Below are positions 10,827 through 22,321 of a stretch of DNA of 64,000 nucleotides, piece after piece. The DNA is from Pelodera strongyloides. Its lineage: Eukaryota; Nematoda; Chromadorea; Rhabditida; Rhabditidae. The stretch is from the NCBI GenBank assembly GCA_036852015.1, contig JAANDG010000459.1, forward strand, positions 1-64,000, in the 5' to 3' direction. The translations under genes were made by a program, and so were the position numbers. The notes below the pieces were generated by a model. The model was not told where the DNA came from and ran no database searches. It saw only the letters and a program-made list of their open reading frames with translations. Each line of letters opens with the position of its first letter. Positions within the stretch are counted from its first letter, which is position 1.

Positions 10827-13027
10827 ATGCACATGGTACTCCGTATTCTTATAGTGCATTCCATTTGTTGTATTTTTCTTTCGACGATTGCGCAGGCTTG
10901 TTTGAGGATGCGACCCCCAGGTTGGTGATATAATTCCGTCCTAACATACGGCAGGCCAACGTGGTAACTTAACTCTCGACGAAGCGTAAGCACGGAACCC
11001 AAATTGATTGTTATTTGAGAACTAGAAGTCAATACGGTTACCAGTACGACATCACTATGATTGGTTGCGATGACAAACGAAAAATAGCTTAGATTGCGCA
11101 GGTGCACTAATGATGTTTCGGAATTATAGAATCTGTCAGAGATATACATATTCTATTTTTTTTTTCAAAACTAAACGATGTATCACTTTCTCTCTGAAAT
11201 CTTACTATAATTTCAAATCTCCCCTACACCCATTTCTACCGCTCTCCCTATCATTTCTCTCGTGGAGAACTTTCACAGTTGATTATAAAATGTTCTAATA
11301 AATAAAACAAAATATGAGATTACACTTTTGATTTAACCATGATTGGTGGGTGATACATTTAGTGCCACCTCGAAAAACCACAATGGGGCCAACCACACGA
11401 AAAACTACAGTCACAACGACACGCACAACAACGACATCAGCCATGACAACAACAACAACAGCTGCACCCACAACTACAACCACAACTACCACAATGTCAA
11501 TGACAACAACATCTACAACAGTTGGCCCAGGTATAGAGTACAGAGCATGAGAGCATTACAAGGACTAAATTAAAAGTTTGAACAAAGTTGCCCTAGGCTA
11601 TATGCATCATCCGGAAAAGGTAACTGTACGGGTACTTGAAGTAGATGACCCGTCAGATGACCTAGTTTGGTCTCAGTTTGATTTCCTTCCCAACCAAGAA
11701 TCACGATTGAGCTCGCTTTCTGCAAAACCGTAACTTAAAGCTAAGACATTACTGGTTTCACGAAATTACTGTTTTTTTCCATCAACGATTCCCAGCGGCG
11801 CTCGTTTGAGACTCTTATAACATTTTTTTTAGAAACAACGACAACTACGACTACCACAGGCACCACTACTACGACTTCTGCAGGTACTACGACCACGACA
11901 ATGGCAAGCACCACAACCACGACTCCCGCCAGCACGACAACAACAACCACGGCGGCTTCAACGACAACCACGACAACCACGGCTACAACAACAACAACCA
12001 CGGCGGTTTCTACGACAACCACGACAACCACGGCTGCAACAACAACGACCACGGCGGTTTCTACGACAACCACGACAACCACGGCTTCCACAACAACGAC
12101 CACGACTACGAGTAAGTTGTTGGAAACGATCAATGTACACATCTACTCTGATCTACTTGTCAATAAATCCATGTACACATGGTGATGAGATTTTTGCGTG
12201 TTTATGATTAGGCGATTCGAAACAGTATCGGATGATAAATTCCTACAGCTTTTCCTATTAGCCCCATCCTTTGGAAGAATTTCCTTTTTAGGATTTTATC
12301 ATCGAGTGTAGTGCATATACCTTGAAAGAAGTCTAGATTGTGTTTATCCGTCCAATCTGCAGAGTGAGAGTGACAAAGGGAAATACTAAGATATGTGGTA
12401 AACTAGCGGAGGTTTAAATTGATATAATTCAAGAAAACGTACCTCTCAACCTTGTGCAACTGTAATTTACAGATTGCACAATGTGCATGGATCCTCCTGC
12501 AGCCAGTGGATGTCCACCTTTTGCGCCAAATTGTGCGGGAGGAGGTTCAGCACTCTATGAAAGAGTCACCGATGATGTAACAGGATGCCTACTTCTGTGG
12601 TATGGTTTACAGTTACTAAGTAATGCATTCAAAGTAGTCCGCAACGAGTCTTCCTTTATGGCCTTTTACTTTAGTAATTAGAGTTAAAAAAAAAGAACTT
12701 TTTTATTTTGGAGCCTATAATGAATTCTAATGAAAACATTGGGCAAATATTCATTCTCACCAGGTTCAGTAAGAAGGGCAACACTCAGCGATGTGAGAAA
12801 CAAAAAAACTGTACCTGAGCCGTCTATGAGCAAAATAAGCACATTTTAGGTGCAACTATTCGCAACGTATGTACGACACTTATGTTGAACTGGAAGACGG
12901 GACGTATATGCTGGTTGACAATTTGCTTTGTAATTCCGATGGCACGTGGACTATGAGAGACGTTGACGCTGGCGGAATGGATGTCGTTATAGGGCCCCTT
13001 GGGTCAGATGGGCTGGCCTGTGTATAA
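10827..13027 (+). CDS. Secreted Thr-rich mucin-like protein with a DUF281-like domain
   Basis: Five exons on the plus strand: 10827-10920, 11363-11530, 11833-12111, 12473-12599, 12850-13027. Phases agree at every junction, giving 281 residues. The start follows a long poly-T/CAG acceptor, as for a spliced-leader site. Residues 1 to about 24 form a signal peptide (ILIVHSICCIFLSTIAQA). Exons 2 and 3 code almost only for Thr with Ala, Ser and Val, a dense O-glycosylation region of about 140 residues. Exons 4 and 5 encode a Cys-spaced module (CTMC, VTGCLLLW, CNYS, LLCNSDGTW, GLACV) resembling the nematode DUF281 domain that often follows Thr tracts. A role as a secreted, intestinal or epidermal glycoprotein is inference. 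Long Val-rich frames on the opposite strand are shadows of the Thr codons. Confidence 0.8.
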
Positions 13028-13204
13028 TCAGACGTTTAACTGTTATATCATTAATCGAACGGTCGGTCAATTAAACAAATAAACAAACATTTTACACAGA
13101 TTCATCACGAAGAAGGCATGTAACCATGGCGTAAAGAAGTTTACCAGTTGTCCACATAGTATAGATCTCGAAACCCCATTACTTGATTACAAGCATTTTT
13201 GAAC

Positions 13205-13425
13205 TGCATAGGAAATGGGCGAACCCATTTCGTGACGGTTCACTGATTTTTTTTCAGTTGGCCAGCCCATTTGGTGACTACTTCTGCCCATGTGGTGACC
13301 AAGTTTCATCGAAAACCGTCATCAACTAGTCGCCGAATGGTCACCAAATGATCCCTAACCAGTCACCAAATGGTGTTTTCGGTGAAAACCATTTGGTGAC
13401 GGGTCAGCGAGGGTTTTTCTGTGGT
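13205..13425. repeat. Cluster of CCATTTGGTGAC words in both orientations
   Basis: About seven copies of CCATTTGGTGAC or close variants and its complement GTCACCAAATGG lie within about 200 bp just after the DUF281-like gene. They give a palindromic, non-coding patch. It is probably a small foldback element or a decayed nest of them. Confidence 0.6.
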
Positions 13426-15231
13426 TTCGGCAATTATTCCGCTTTCGTGTGGCTCGCGTTGACAATTGATTTCCAGAATTAGCAATCATATCATTTTATT
13501 ATAATAATAGAATGCATTTTATTATAATAATTATTATGAGCTTAAACAATTTTTTTTCAATCAAATTGATAATAAGCATAAGTTGCATAGGACTCAATTT
13601 TAATGACTTCGTATTTTATTTATTTATATGTGCATTTGTTTGTGATATTGGTTGAATAAATGTTTTTTTTTGTTTAGCAGTTCTGTTGGTTTTTTTCCAA
13701 TTTAGGGTAGTGTTCAACTACATACAAAGTACCATGTTTGAATGTTTGCATTTTCTTTTAGGTTATCCTTTGATTATGTATGTTTCGACGTATGTATCAT
13801 AAACAATATTCAAATGTTTTGGAGACATATATAAAGACCGAATCGCTGTTGAATAGAGTGCGTGAAGAAAATATTGATTCTTAATTGTTGAAGTCAACAA
13901 CATATTGCGTACGTAGTCAAGTAACTTTATATAAAGGTTTATTGAGTATATGTAATTAACACATCTCAAAAGGTGACCCTAAAATACCACGCTTCACAAC
14001 GCAGTATACTCACCACAAGGGACCAAACTACAAAGAACAAAACACAAACACAAACTCACGAACACTAAACATAATCAAAATCACTAAACATAATCAATAT
14101 ATATCGTTTATCAATTGTTGTTTGATTGAATGAGCTTGTCTGGCCAAAAAAATATTTGTAACTTTCCTGGAATAGTGCAATGTTATATGCCCAATATCTT
14201 GTCGACTCAACAAATATCCAAAATTCATCATTCGTTTCAATTCAAATTTCAGAACATCAACACCGTGTACATAGTACTTCCATCGATGACATATCAACTT
14301 TAAAGGACATTTTCAACAACACATTTCTAGCATCAATGATCGGTAGGGGCTTTTTACAATAGCCATGTGTTACCGAATCGTTAGTCATTGGGTAAACATA
14401 TCTCCTAGTGACTAGAATCTAGGGCGGCATACATATACATGGACGAGAGACGCTCAGCCTGGTAATAGTCCATCTTCACCCCAAAATCTCTCACTTTTGA
14501 TAGTTCTCCTGTAAGTTCTAGCATGTTCTGTGGTGAAACCTTGGGTCTCTCGCTGAGTACCTTTTCTGAAGTGCCGTCACATATCCAACGAAACACAAAG
14601 CAATGTATTTATACAAAACTGGTCAAGTGCATTGCACACTTCAACTTTTTGAAGAGACCCCCATTGCGGGCCCGGTTGATTCGTTACCTAAATTGGTCGA
14701 CAATTAACCTGCCATATTTCTCCATACGTAGCTGTATCTTTGGACGACTCTACTGCGATGCCGTTTTCAAGGCTCTAATGAGGATTTGAAACATTGGTTG
14801 TACTAATTTAAGACAATTTTTTAGGTTCCTTATTAAAATATAAAGATTCTAAGCTCGTTGAATATGGACTGAGCTGTCCTTTCTGCGTAATTTATGAATC
14901 ATTCAGTATTGAAACCAGTTTTTGTGTGGTTGGATTACAGTATTTCACTGCCTGTTGTTTTATGATAATTCCCCAGAAAACACTCAAAAATTGAGTATGA
15001 GGCTACCGAACTGGTTCTGGGTTTATACGATGTATACCCAAAACATTGATCAGTTTGTGTGTCACTTATATTGCAAAATGTATAGTTTGTTCGGTAAGCA
15101 TTTCAGCAGATCCTTCAGCATAGGATAGTTATAATTTTCATGATACCAGAGCATTTCGAATGCTTTTCACGCTTTCCTCTTTTTTTTCTTGTTATTTACC
15201 TTGAAGTGAATTACATTTAAATAATGCAAGT
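13426..15231. other. Intergenic, no supported gene
   Basis: AT-rich sequence with only short frames on both strands. The frames at 14100-14800 show no splice-site pairing, signal peptide or recognisable motif. The end of this span must contain the promoter of the gene starting at 15232. Confidence 0.4.
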
Positions 15232-18022
15232 ATGAAACAACGAGGTACCGCGACGTGCTTATTTTGTGCATTATGCCTCAGTTTAATTATATGCGTTACC
15301 TTTTCAGAAAGTTCAAATTAGACGACTACATCTCAATGTTGTCCATAGTACTTTGTAAGTTTTATTGACAATAAATTCCCAAGTGTACCTGCAAAAAAAA
15401 ACAGAAGTTCCTCGTAAAATCCACTTTAAAATTGGATTTTGAATATTTCAGTGTTTTTATCGGTCAATGGAAAAACTGATGTCGTGGACAACTTTTCTCG
15501 GTTACGGCGACAAGTTCCATTGCAACAACAACAAACATGCCCCTACTTCAATGTAAGCCTCCCTTACCTTACAAATAGCACCCGCGTGAACGCTGATCGA
15601 AATACGCCACTAGTTTCGACTACAAGCGAAATACCGGCCGGGTTTTGAAACGCATCGTGGACTACTGAATTCTTACTTATTTATGCTAATTTACTCGATT
15701 TTTTATTGTTTATGGTCATTTGTATAAGTTGCATAAGAATGCTGGTGTACTCGATGCGTTTCAAAAACCGGCCGGTATTTCGCTGGTGCATGCATATTAT
15801 ATGTATTCAAATCCGCAAAAAAATACTGAACTGACATATACTCTACCCAAGTATTTATGTATTCATTTCAGGAAGTGAGCATCTGCTTCACGAACTACAT
15901 GGGTCTATTCGGACTTCACATGAGAGAAGAGAACCTACGTTCAGTTCTTCCCCGATATTCTCAATATGACCGGCTGATCAAGGCAACGGATCTGAACACG
16001 ATTTGCCAGTAAGTTTACATATGATGTAAGTTTACTTACGTTAACTTTACATATGATGTAAGTTAACTTAAGTTAACTTTACATCATATGTAAAGTTAAC
16101 GTATGTAAGTTAACTTAAGTTAACTTTACATATGATGTTAGTTTAGTTAACTTATATTATAAAGATTTTTCACGACAACCCTTTTCAGCCACCGAATTCC
16201 GAAAATATAAAGCTACTAAAAGACAATTCGGGCAGTTATGTAGCTAGTACGTATGAGTTATACCACAGACTCGCACCATATATATTCAGAAACTTCAACA
16301 TTCTCTCCACGTGCTTGGGGCCATACCGAGAAGTGTGCATCAATCCGTCAACATTTCTTCAACTAGCAGCAAATCCAGATGAGGTAAGCTCGCTGTTGTG
16401 AAGCTTTATTGGAAGCGAGCAAACATGTAGCATGTTTCTGTCATAAAAGTAGAACGCCACTCTTGAAAAGCTAAAGCGTACCATATGTATGCTACAATAT
16501 AAGCTAAGGAAAACAACCACATCCCGTTAGAATATCTTCGGTAGTTGTTTACATAGAGTTGTAAATCATTCGTATATGAAATTCCACGAGAAAACATATA
16601 AGGATGGCTTCAGGCCCGCGACTTTCTTCTCGACTACGCATTCTTTGAGCATGCATGCGGAACTGGCAAAAACGGTGAGCTGAGAATTTCTTGAAAGATT
16701 TTTTAAACTAAACTGGTCATGCCCCCCCTCCTCCAGAAACGTTGGTTTTGTCCTTACTTATATAGTCAAGACTTTGCCCTAAACTATATAATCAATAGAA
16801 AAAAAATAAGTAGAAAAGTCCGTTTGATATTAATAAATATTACATCACCCCTATTATTTCTATCAAATGTTACGCAGACTTCCACAGTTTACAAAAAGTC
16901 TTACCTTGAATACCTCGAAGACCGTTACATCAGCTGTTGGCTAAAGAATTCACTTTCCAATCGAACAAAAAGTCTTACCGTTTACTATTCATAAAAACGA
17001 TTCTCTAGTGTTCATGGCCGATCAAGTTTGTCTGAGTGACATGTTTGGACAGAATTCACTCTCAAATCGTATTGTTCAATGCGGAGGCACGAGCAACGAA
17101 CCCGATCCCACGCAAATTTGCAGGTGACCACTTTGCTTTGAATAGTTAGGGCTTGTCACCTCGCCTAGAGTTCTGAGGTTCACCACTCAATTCCCCGTCT
17201 TTTTCTCGGCCTCTCTCGCATTAGAATGCAATTTTTCTGTCCCCAGGGACTCTTTCCCCGAGGGAATTGTGTGGTGAATATGGCCTCTGGAGTGTATGAT
17301 TTAGTGTGGTACCACAGCGTCGCCTGGTGTCTACCTGAACTGGGGATAGGGAGAAAATTTTGTAAGTACGTGTGGTACCATTCAAAAGACAATGTCTAAA
17401 CAGAGGAAGCGCTTGTATCATTACTGTGCTCGCGGTGACAACTACTCATCACAGCAGGTTTAACGCTTCAAAAATAAATTGCTTAAAGTCACGATATTTT
17501 CGCAATTTTTATTTAATTTTCGCAAAGTCTCATTATAATATAATAAATATCCTGCAGTGTTAGACAATTGTGATATACTGTCACTGCAGGGTATTCATCC
17601 TCGGCCGCAATCCGGGCAATTGCTTTCATGCACATATGTTGTCATCCAGTCACTCCCATTCTCAGTTAATTATCTCCCTGAGTTCGTTTCTCTTTAACTT
17701 CAAATTGGTACCATATTTTCCTTCACGTTCCTATATTTAAAGAAAATCAAATAAAAAAGACGAATTTATCGTGACTGCGTTCCTTTAAAGTTATTCAACT
17801 TCCAGCCGCGGCATTTCAACAGTCGCTTGCATAAAGGATGCTTTTGTACAACGGTGCGGCGTGCCATCCGGCAAAGAAGTATGCCATGCGGCAGTGAATA
17901 TGGCACGACATCTACAAGAGGTCGACCCGACTTGTATTCAGCAAATGGATTTCACTTGTTCCTCTTCAGTTACAAGCATTATGGTGGCTATTGCCACGTT
18001 GCTCGTAATATCCTTATACTGA
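15232..18022 (+). CDS. Cys-rich secreted protein with hydrophobic C-terminal tail (probable GPI-anchored surface protein)
   Basis: Seven plus-strand exons: 15232-15310, 15452-15552, 15872-16008, 16290-16383, 16614-16674, 17009-17123, 17806-18022. All phases join, giving 267 residues. Exon 1 is a signal peptide (ATCLFCALCLSLIICVTF). The mature chain has regularly spaced Cys: CPYFNEVSICF, NTICQ, STCLGPYREVC, EHACGTG, ADQVC, IVQCGG, TQICR, VACIKDAFVQRCG, EVCHAA, DPTCIQQMDFTC. The last 16 residues before the stop (TSIMVAIATLLVISLY) are hydrophobic with nothing basic after them, the form of a GPI-attachment signal. The spacing recalls nematode T20D4.11-like/DUF19 ectodomains, but I cannot assign it firmly. 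It is followed by AATAAA at 18027. The exon 1 donor (GTTCAA) is weak. Confidence 0.75.
15624..15785. mobile_element. Foldback element, AAGCGAAATACCGGCCGG family
   Basis: Inverted ends AAGCGAAATACCGGCCGG ... CCGGCCGGTATTTCGCT enclose about 160 bp, and the inner flanks also pair (TTTGAAACGCATCG / CGATGCGTTTCAAA). It sits in intron 2 of the Cys-rich gene at 15232-18022. Relatives are at about 44294, 51646 and 59667. It encodes nothing and is probably a non-autonomous DNA element. Confidence 0.7.
16009..16160. repeat. Self-complementary GTTAACTTTACATATGATGTAAG repeats in intron 3
   Basis: The words GTTAACTTTACAT and ATGTAAGTTAAC alternate for about 130 bp, making nested palindromes immediately downstream of the exon 3 donor of the Cys-rich gene. 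Several copies of the donor-like GTAAGT are embedded, so the true splice site has decoys. Confidence 0.65.
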
Positions 18023-18026
18023 TCTC

Positions 18027-18032
18027 AATAAA
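18027..18032 (+). terminator. Poly(A) signal of the Cys-rich gene
   Basis: AATAAA five bases after the TGA stop of the gene at 15232-18022. This is a very short but nematode-typical 3' end arrangement. Confidence 0.6.
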
Positions 18033-18039
18033 GTATTCG

Positions 18040-18879
18040 TGATCTTCATTGGAATTTTTTGACAGAACTTTTATAGAAGCTATACAAACCAGTAACACAC
18101 CATTGTCTGACCACCGGTTTAGGGAAAATTCAACTAGAGAGAGAGATTCTTAAACTCGCAAAGTCGCAAAGTACAGTTTTCATCGTCGTTTATCATCGTT
18201 TTTCATCGTCGTTTATGCCTATGTCAGACATAAAAAAAACCAGTGAAACACACAACACAGTGCTCATTGTCAATGGGATTCGAACTCGCAATCTCCTTCT
18301 ACACTTCCCCACCTTTTATTCACAACACACTCACAAATAATTTTGCATATGGACATTCATGGACTACTCATGGAAAAACAAAGGTGACTAATTCAGCCGA
18401 AAGCTCAGAATCAGAACATTATGTTTGCAGGCTTATCAGAAATGAAATTCGTGAGAGTTCAGAGGTTATAAATTTAATGGTCACTTCAAGAAAGTTGTGT
18501 TTACTGTGCACGTGTGCACTGTTGTTGATACAATTCCTTGTTTCGCGTAGGGTTATAAAAACCCACTACTGTAAAACACCAGTTCGTTTGCTAGCCGTAA
18601 CTCCTTGTCACGTCACTCGCAGAACAGGTTTTTCATCTGAATTGAAATCATCAATTTATCATAAAATCTAAGCAAACCCTATCTCAACTTGGGTTTTCGC
18701 ATCGAGAACAGAACTACCCAAAACTATGGCACGCGGATATAAAAAGGATATTCTGTCCCCAATTTGTGATGGAATGCACATAATGGTACAGCTTATTCTT
18801 AGGGGTTGTGCATCCGCTTCACGAAGCCAGGATTTTTCCCGTCAAATGTTCCGTTCAGTCGGTCACCTTCAAGCGAACT
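18040..18879. other. Intergenic; tRNA-like B box on the minus strand
   Basis: The 142-codon plus-strand frame at 18243-18671 has no motif or splice support and I do not call it. Within it, GGGATTCGAACTC (about 18278) is a perfect RNA polymerase III B box on the minus strand, but no convincing A box or cloverleaf was found. It may be a tRNA-derived repeat fragment. Confidence 0.35.
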
Positions 18880-19026
18880 GCTAGCCCCTTTGGAAAATTT
18901 GCATATGATAAGCAAATCCTATGTATCCTATGCTAATTTTGTACGACCGTCCACGGCAATCGTACAAAATTAGCATAGGATACATAGGATTTACTTATCA
19001 TATGCAAATTTTCCAAAGAGGCTAGC
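18880..19026. repeat. 147-bp near-perfect hairpin just 3' of the Srh-like gene
   Basis: Arms of about 67 bp (outer ends GCTAGCC, inner ends TTTTGTACGA) pair with only about two mismatches around a 13-base spacer, CCGTCCACGGCAA. It begins nine bases beyond the stop codon of the Srh-like gene on the minus strand, so it would lie in that gene's 3' UTR if transcription continues. It could be a miniature foldback transposon. Transcribed, it would give a long dsRNA stem. Confidence 0.8.
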
Positions 19027-19034
19027 ATTTGGCT

Positions 19035-21578
19035 TTAATATTTCCGTGAAAACCTTGTGATTAGCACAAACACACCTGCCACAGTACGGCGTTTCTTCTT
19101 GAAAAGAGATAAAACGTAAGTTCTATATGGTTTATAGAAGAAAAGAGTGAGCAGAGACGACATTGGGCCATGTAGACCAAAGAGGAAAATGAAGGCGTGC
19201 ACCAGGCCTAATTGGTCATCTAAAATGAATATAAATCAGGACTTGTACTTGCTTCGGGCGCCAGACTAAACTCGTACATCAATGACGCTTCCTATACCTA
19301 GGACATTTTTTTCTGCGCTACGACTACGAAACCACGGACGGAGTGGTACTACGGAGTCGTGAATACGGCCGGAGAGAAATTCACTTTACTTTACAGCCAT
19401 GGTATACACAACTTACCATCTGTGCCTTCGAAACCAATTTGCGTGGAATACGCAATAACTCCGATTAAAATAGGCACACCAACGGTTATAATCGGAAGGA
19501 GCAACTGAAAGCGGCGTAAAATTTAATCGGCGTAAAAAGTATGTGCTGTTTTTTTATTGGTTAGACACAAATGTGAACAAAGAGTACCAAATCCGTAACC
19601 AACCTGCACTAATAACACTTTAATCCACTTCAATTGCATTGCCTGTGTTTTTTCACTCGCAATCTTCCGTCTCATAAATATAGTCAAACAAGACGACCCG
19701 ACGGCTACTAAAATAATAAAGATTTTTTTATTAACACATTAAAATGTGTGCGTCAATGTGATGAAAGATGAAGATTACGATTATATGCTAACCAGACGGC
19801 TATCGCCGCCTGAGGCGATAGCCGACGTTTCAACGTTTCACACTTGTGTGCAACGTATCTTGAAAAAACATGAAATAAGGTTCGATTTCGCTTGCTCAAC
19901 ACTGCTCCGATTCTTCTTTTATAGCCTCTTAGATATTCTAATCTTCGTTTCGTTCACACAAACAAAAGACCAAGTAAACTCTTCTCCTTTACTATGTTCT
20001 CATGCGCGCAGCGCGCAAATGCGTAAACGCGTCCGCGGAAAAGAGATGTCTTGAGGCGGAGACGGCGGAAAGGCGGAGACGCAGAAAAGAGGTTTCTCTG
20101 TGTTACCGAAGCAAATTTGCAATCTCTTCCCGCGGGCGCGGCCACGCATTTCCGCGCTGCTCGCCGGAGTACCAGATTATATAATAAGAAGATCTAATTC
20201 AACTTTGCATTCTATAATACATACACGCTCAGATCACGTAAGACAGAAGTTAAAGACTAAATTTATGTACTATTTAAAAATAATTACCGGCAACTGCCGC
20301 AAATAAAATAACCAAAACGGCGAATGTATTAAACATGAGCAGAAGTGCAGTATCTGTGTCGAACACGAAAATTCTTGGATTATCCGAGAGGGCCAGCTCC
20401 GATAAAGGGTAAATCTAAACAAATGGATGTATTATGAAGAAAACAAAAGGTACCTAAGAATGTGCCCAAGTAACGGTCTAACCCCAAGTCTGCGCTTAAA
20501 GGTATACGATCGAAAACAACTACTTTTGCGTAATATGCAATAAGTTCAGCCACGTTCGTCTTCGATACATAATAGCCGAACAATGTTCCCAAATAGGCCG
20601 ATGGAAGAACGTGGAAGCACGCAGTTAGTATGTTAAATTTCCTGCAATTACATAACTATAAAAAGTGACCTACTGAAGAAACTTTGATAGCTCAGTTTGC
20701 CTATATGCTATGCCTATGCCGTTTTCTCTCTCTCTCTCTCGCTGTCTCTGTCTCTCTTTCTCTCTGTCAGTCTCTCTCTCTCTCTCTCTCTCTCGCTTAG
20801 ATGCCAGCATCATGTAAACTCTAGAGACCACAGCCGTTGAAAATACAAAGTTAGAAACTGATTACCACTTCGTCAAGTCCTTCTACTATATAAAACGTAC
20901 CATGTTCCAAGTTTCAGAAAGTGTCCAGTAGTCAGAATCGTCTGCTGTCGCACGACGAACAAGAAACACATTGACGCTTCCATTTGTATTATAGAAACAG
21001 TGCTGACCACCTAGACTAAACATTATTGGAAAATATAATAAAAAGCATACTATCTACTTCCCAGCTATGTTCGAAAGGCTCACAATCAGAACTTGCATCG
21101 ATATGTTTGTATACGTCACGAGGCCTACTGGATATGCACCAGATATCGGGAAAAGTAACGCCGGTGTGATAATTAAACCAATAAGGAGATCACAAATCAC
21201 AGTGTACACCTAAACATATGAAGGTAGGTTATTTCTTACCTAATATTTCTTCAATGGTACACAATAGCCAGAAAAAGTGAATGAAATTTATGTATTTATG
21301 TGTGTAATAAGTTATACAAAGTCCAATTAAGAAACCACCTGATACGCCGCCAAATGTCTTGAAAAACTCTTCATTTCTGCGGGGGATTTTCTCACCACGA
21401 CGAATAGGCAAAATAGATTGAGGAAAAATGCCGGAACTAAATTTAGAGATGAAACGTGCTTTCTGTAATTGTGGTTGTTGCTTCGTGACGAAATATTGTT
21501 TTCCTCTTATATGTTATTTATTCTTTTATATTTACCTGAAACCACTTGCAGTGCAGCGAGAAATACGTTGTCCGTCAT
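19035..21578 (-). CDS. Srh-like serpentine (7-TM) chemoreceptor
   Basis: Nine exons on the minus strand: 21578-21536, 21436-21339, 21209-21084, 21010-20901, 20641-20524, 20414-20288, 19707-19604, 19504-19417, 19219-19035. They give about 332 residues, usual for the class. Family landmarks in order are VRKSPAEMKSF after TM1, PALLFPISGAYPVG in TM2, FHVLPSAYLG in TM4, PRIFVFDTD before TM5, KTQAMQLKWIKVLLVQ before TM6, and HGPMSSLLTLFFYKPYR after TM7. Such receptors act in chemosensory cilia. The exon 3/4 junction is odd: the sequence expected from the family (VSLSNIA) continues into GGGAAGTAG without a usable in-phase donor. I used an earlier GTGAGC donor that drops seven residues, so either TM3 is shortened or the copy is damaged. 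The rest of the frame is intact. Confidence 0.75.
20728..20797. repeat. CT/GA microsatellite in an Srh-like intron
   Basis: Nearly pure (CT)n with occasional G interruptions, in the intron between the exons at 20901 and 20641. Confidence 0.85.
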
Positions 21579-22321
21579 TGTGATATTATCAGGCGATCAA
21601 GATCTTTTGTGATGAAGAGAAGAGAAGACGATGTTGTCTTACTTACTGATGCTGAGAGAAAGGTTAATTAAGATAGGACTTTCAGCACCCCAAAGCTTCG
21701 CGAGAACAAATTCGAATACGCTAACAATAAAAATAAGCCAGTAATTTGCTAAGGGTCGGGACTCGGGGCCCACCAAACTGAACCGATATTTATTATTTGA
21801 CGTTTTAAGAAGATTCGTGGGTTGAGAGTGATGGAGCTTGATCGCTTGGTGACTGGTGATCGTACCTAATTGCGCGCCATTCTTGCACAATTCGGGTTAA
21901 TTTAATATTCCTATATTACGCGTCGAATAGTGTGTTGTCTTGGGAACAGTGCAACTTGAACACGTTTTTCTTGGTGGAATTAAATTCACCGAAAGATGCA
22001 ATTAAATATTAAACGCGAATTGCGCAACATTTCCTTGGCTTTTGATCTCTAATGTCCAAGCTAAAAAAACGACCGAATAATGCATCGATTTTTTGTAATC
22101 GAAACGCCAAACGTTGCCACTGTAAAGCCCGTAAAGGACTAAGGACTAAGGTATTTCACAGTAGTTAAGGTTCTAATCACAAAAGATTTCATAAGTCATG
22201 ACGTAGCTAATTCCAAAGGGAAATTAATCAGAAGAAAAACATTTTTGCATTATGGAATATAAACATTCAGCCGACAGAGGATTACGCGAGCCGCGGAGGC
22301 GTCGGGCAGGAGGAGGCCTAT
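21579..22321. other. Intergenic upstream of the Srh-like gene
   Basis: No exon supported. It contains the presumed promoter of the Srh-like gene (minus strand). The stretch beside 22322 is locally GC-rich (CCGCGGAGGCGTCGGGCAGGA). Confidence 0.4.

Noticed and set aside
10763..11149. 128-codon minus-strand frame
   Set aside because: It overlaps the signal-peptide exon of the plus-strand DUF281-like gene, and its translation has no motif or composition suggesting a protein.
11741..12142. Long Val-rich and Arg/Gly/Cys-rich open frames on the minus strand
   Set aside because: They are exact shadows of the Thr (ACN) codons in exon 3 of the plus-strand mucin-like gene, with no independent start or splice support.
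18243..18671. 142-codon plus-strand frame
   Set aside because: No domain, signal peptide or conserved pattern, and part of it is a polymerase III B-box sequence. Probably chance.
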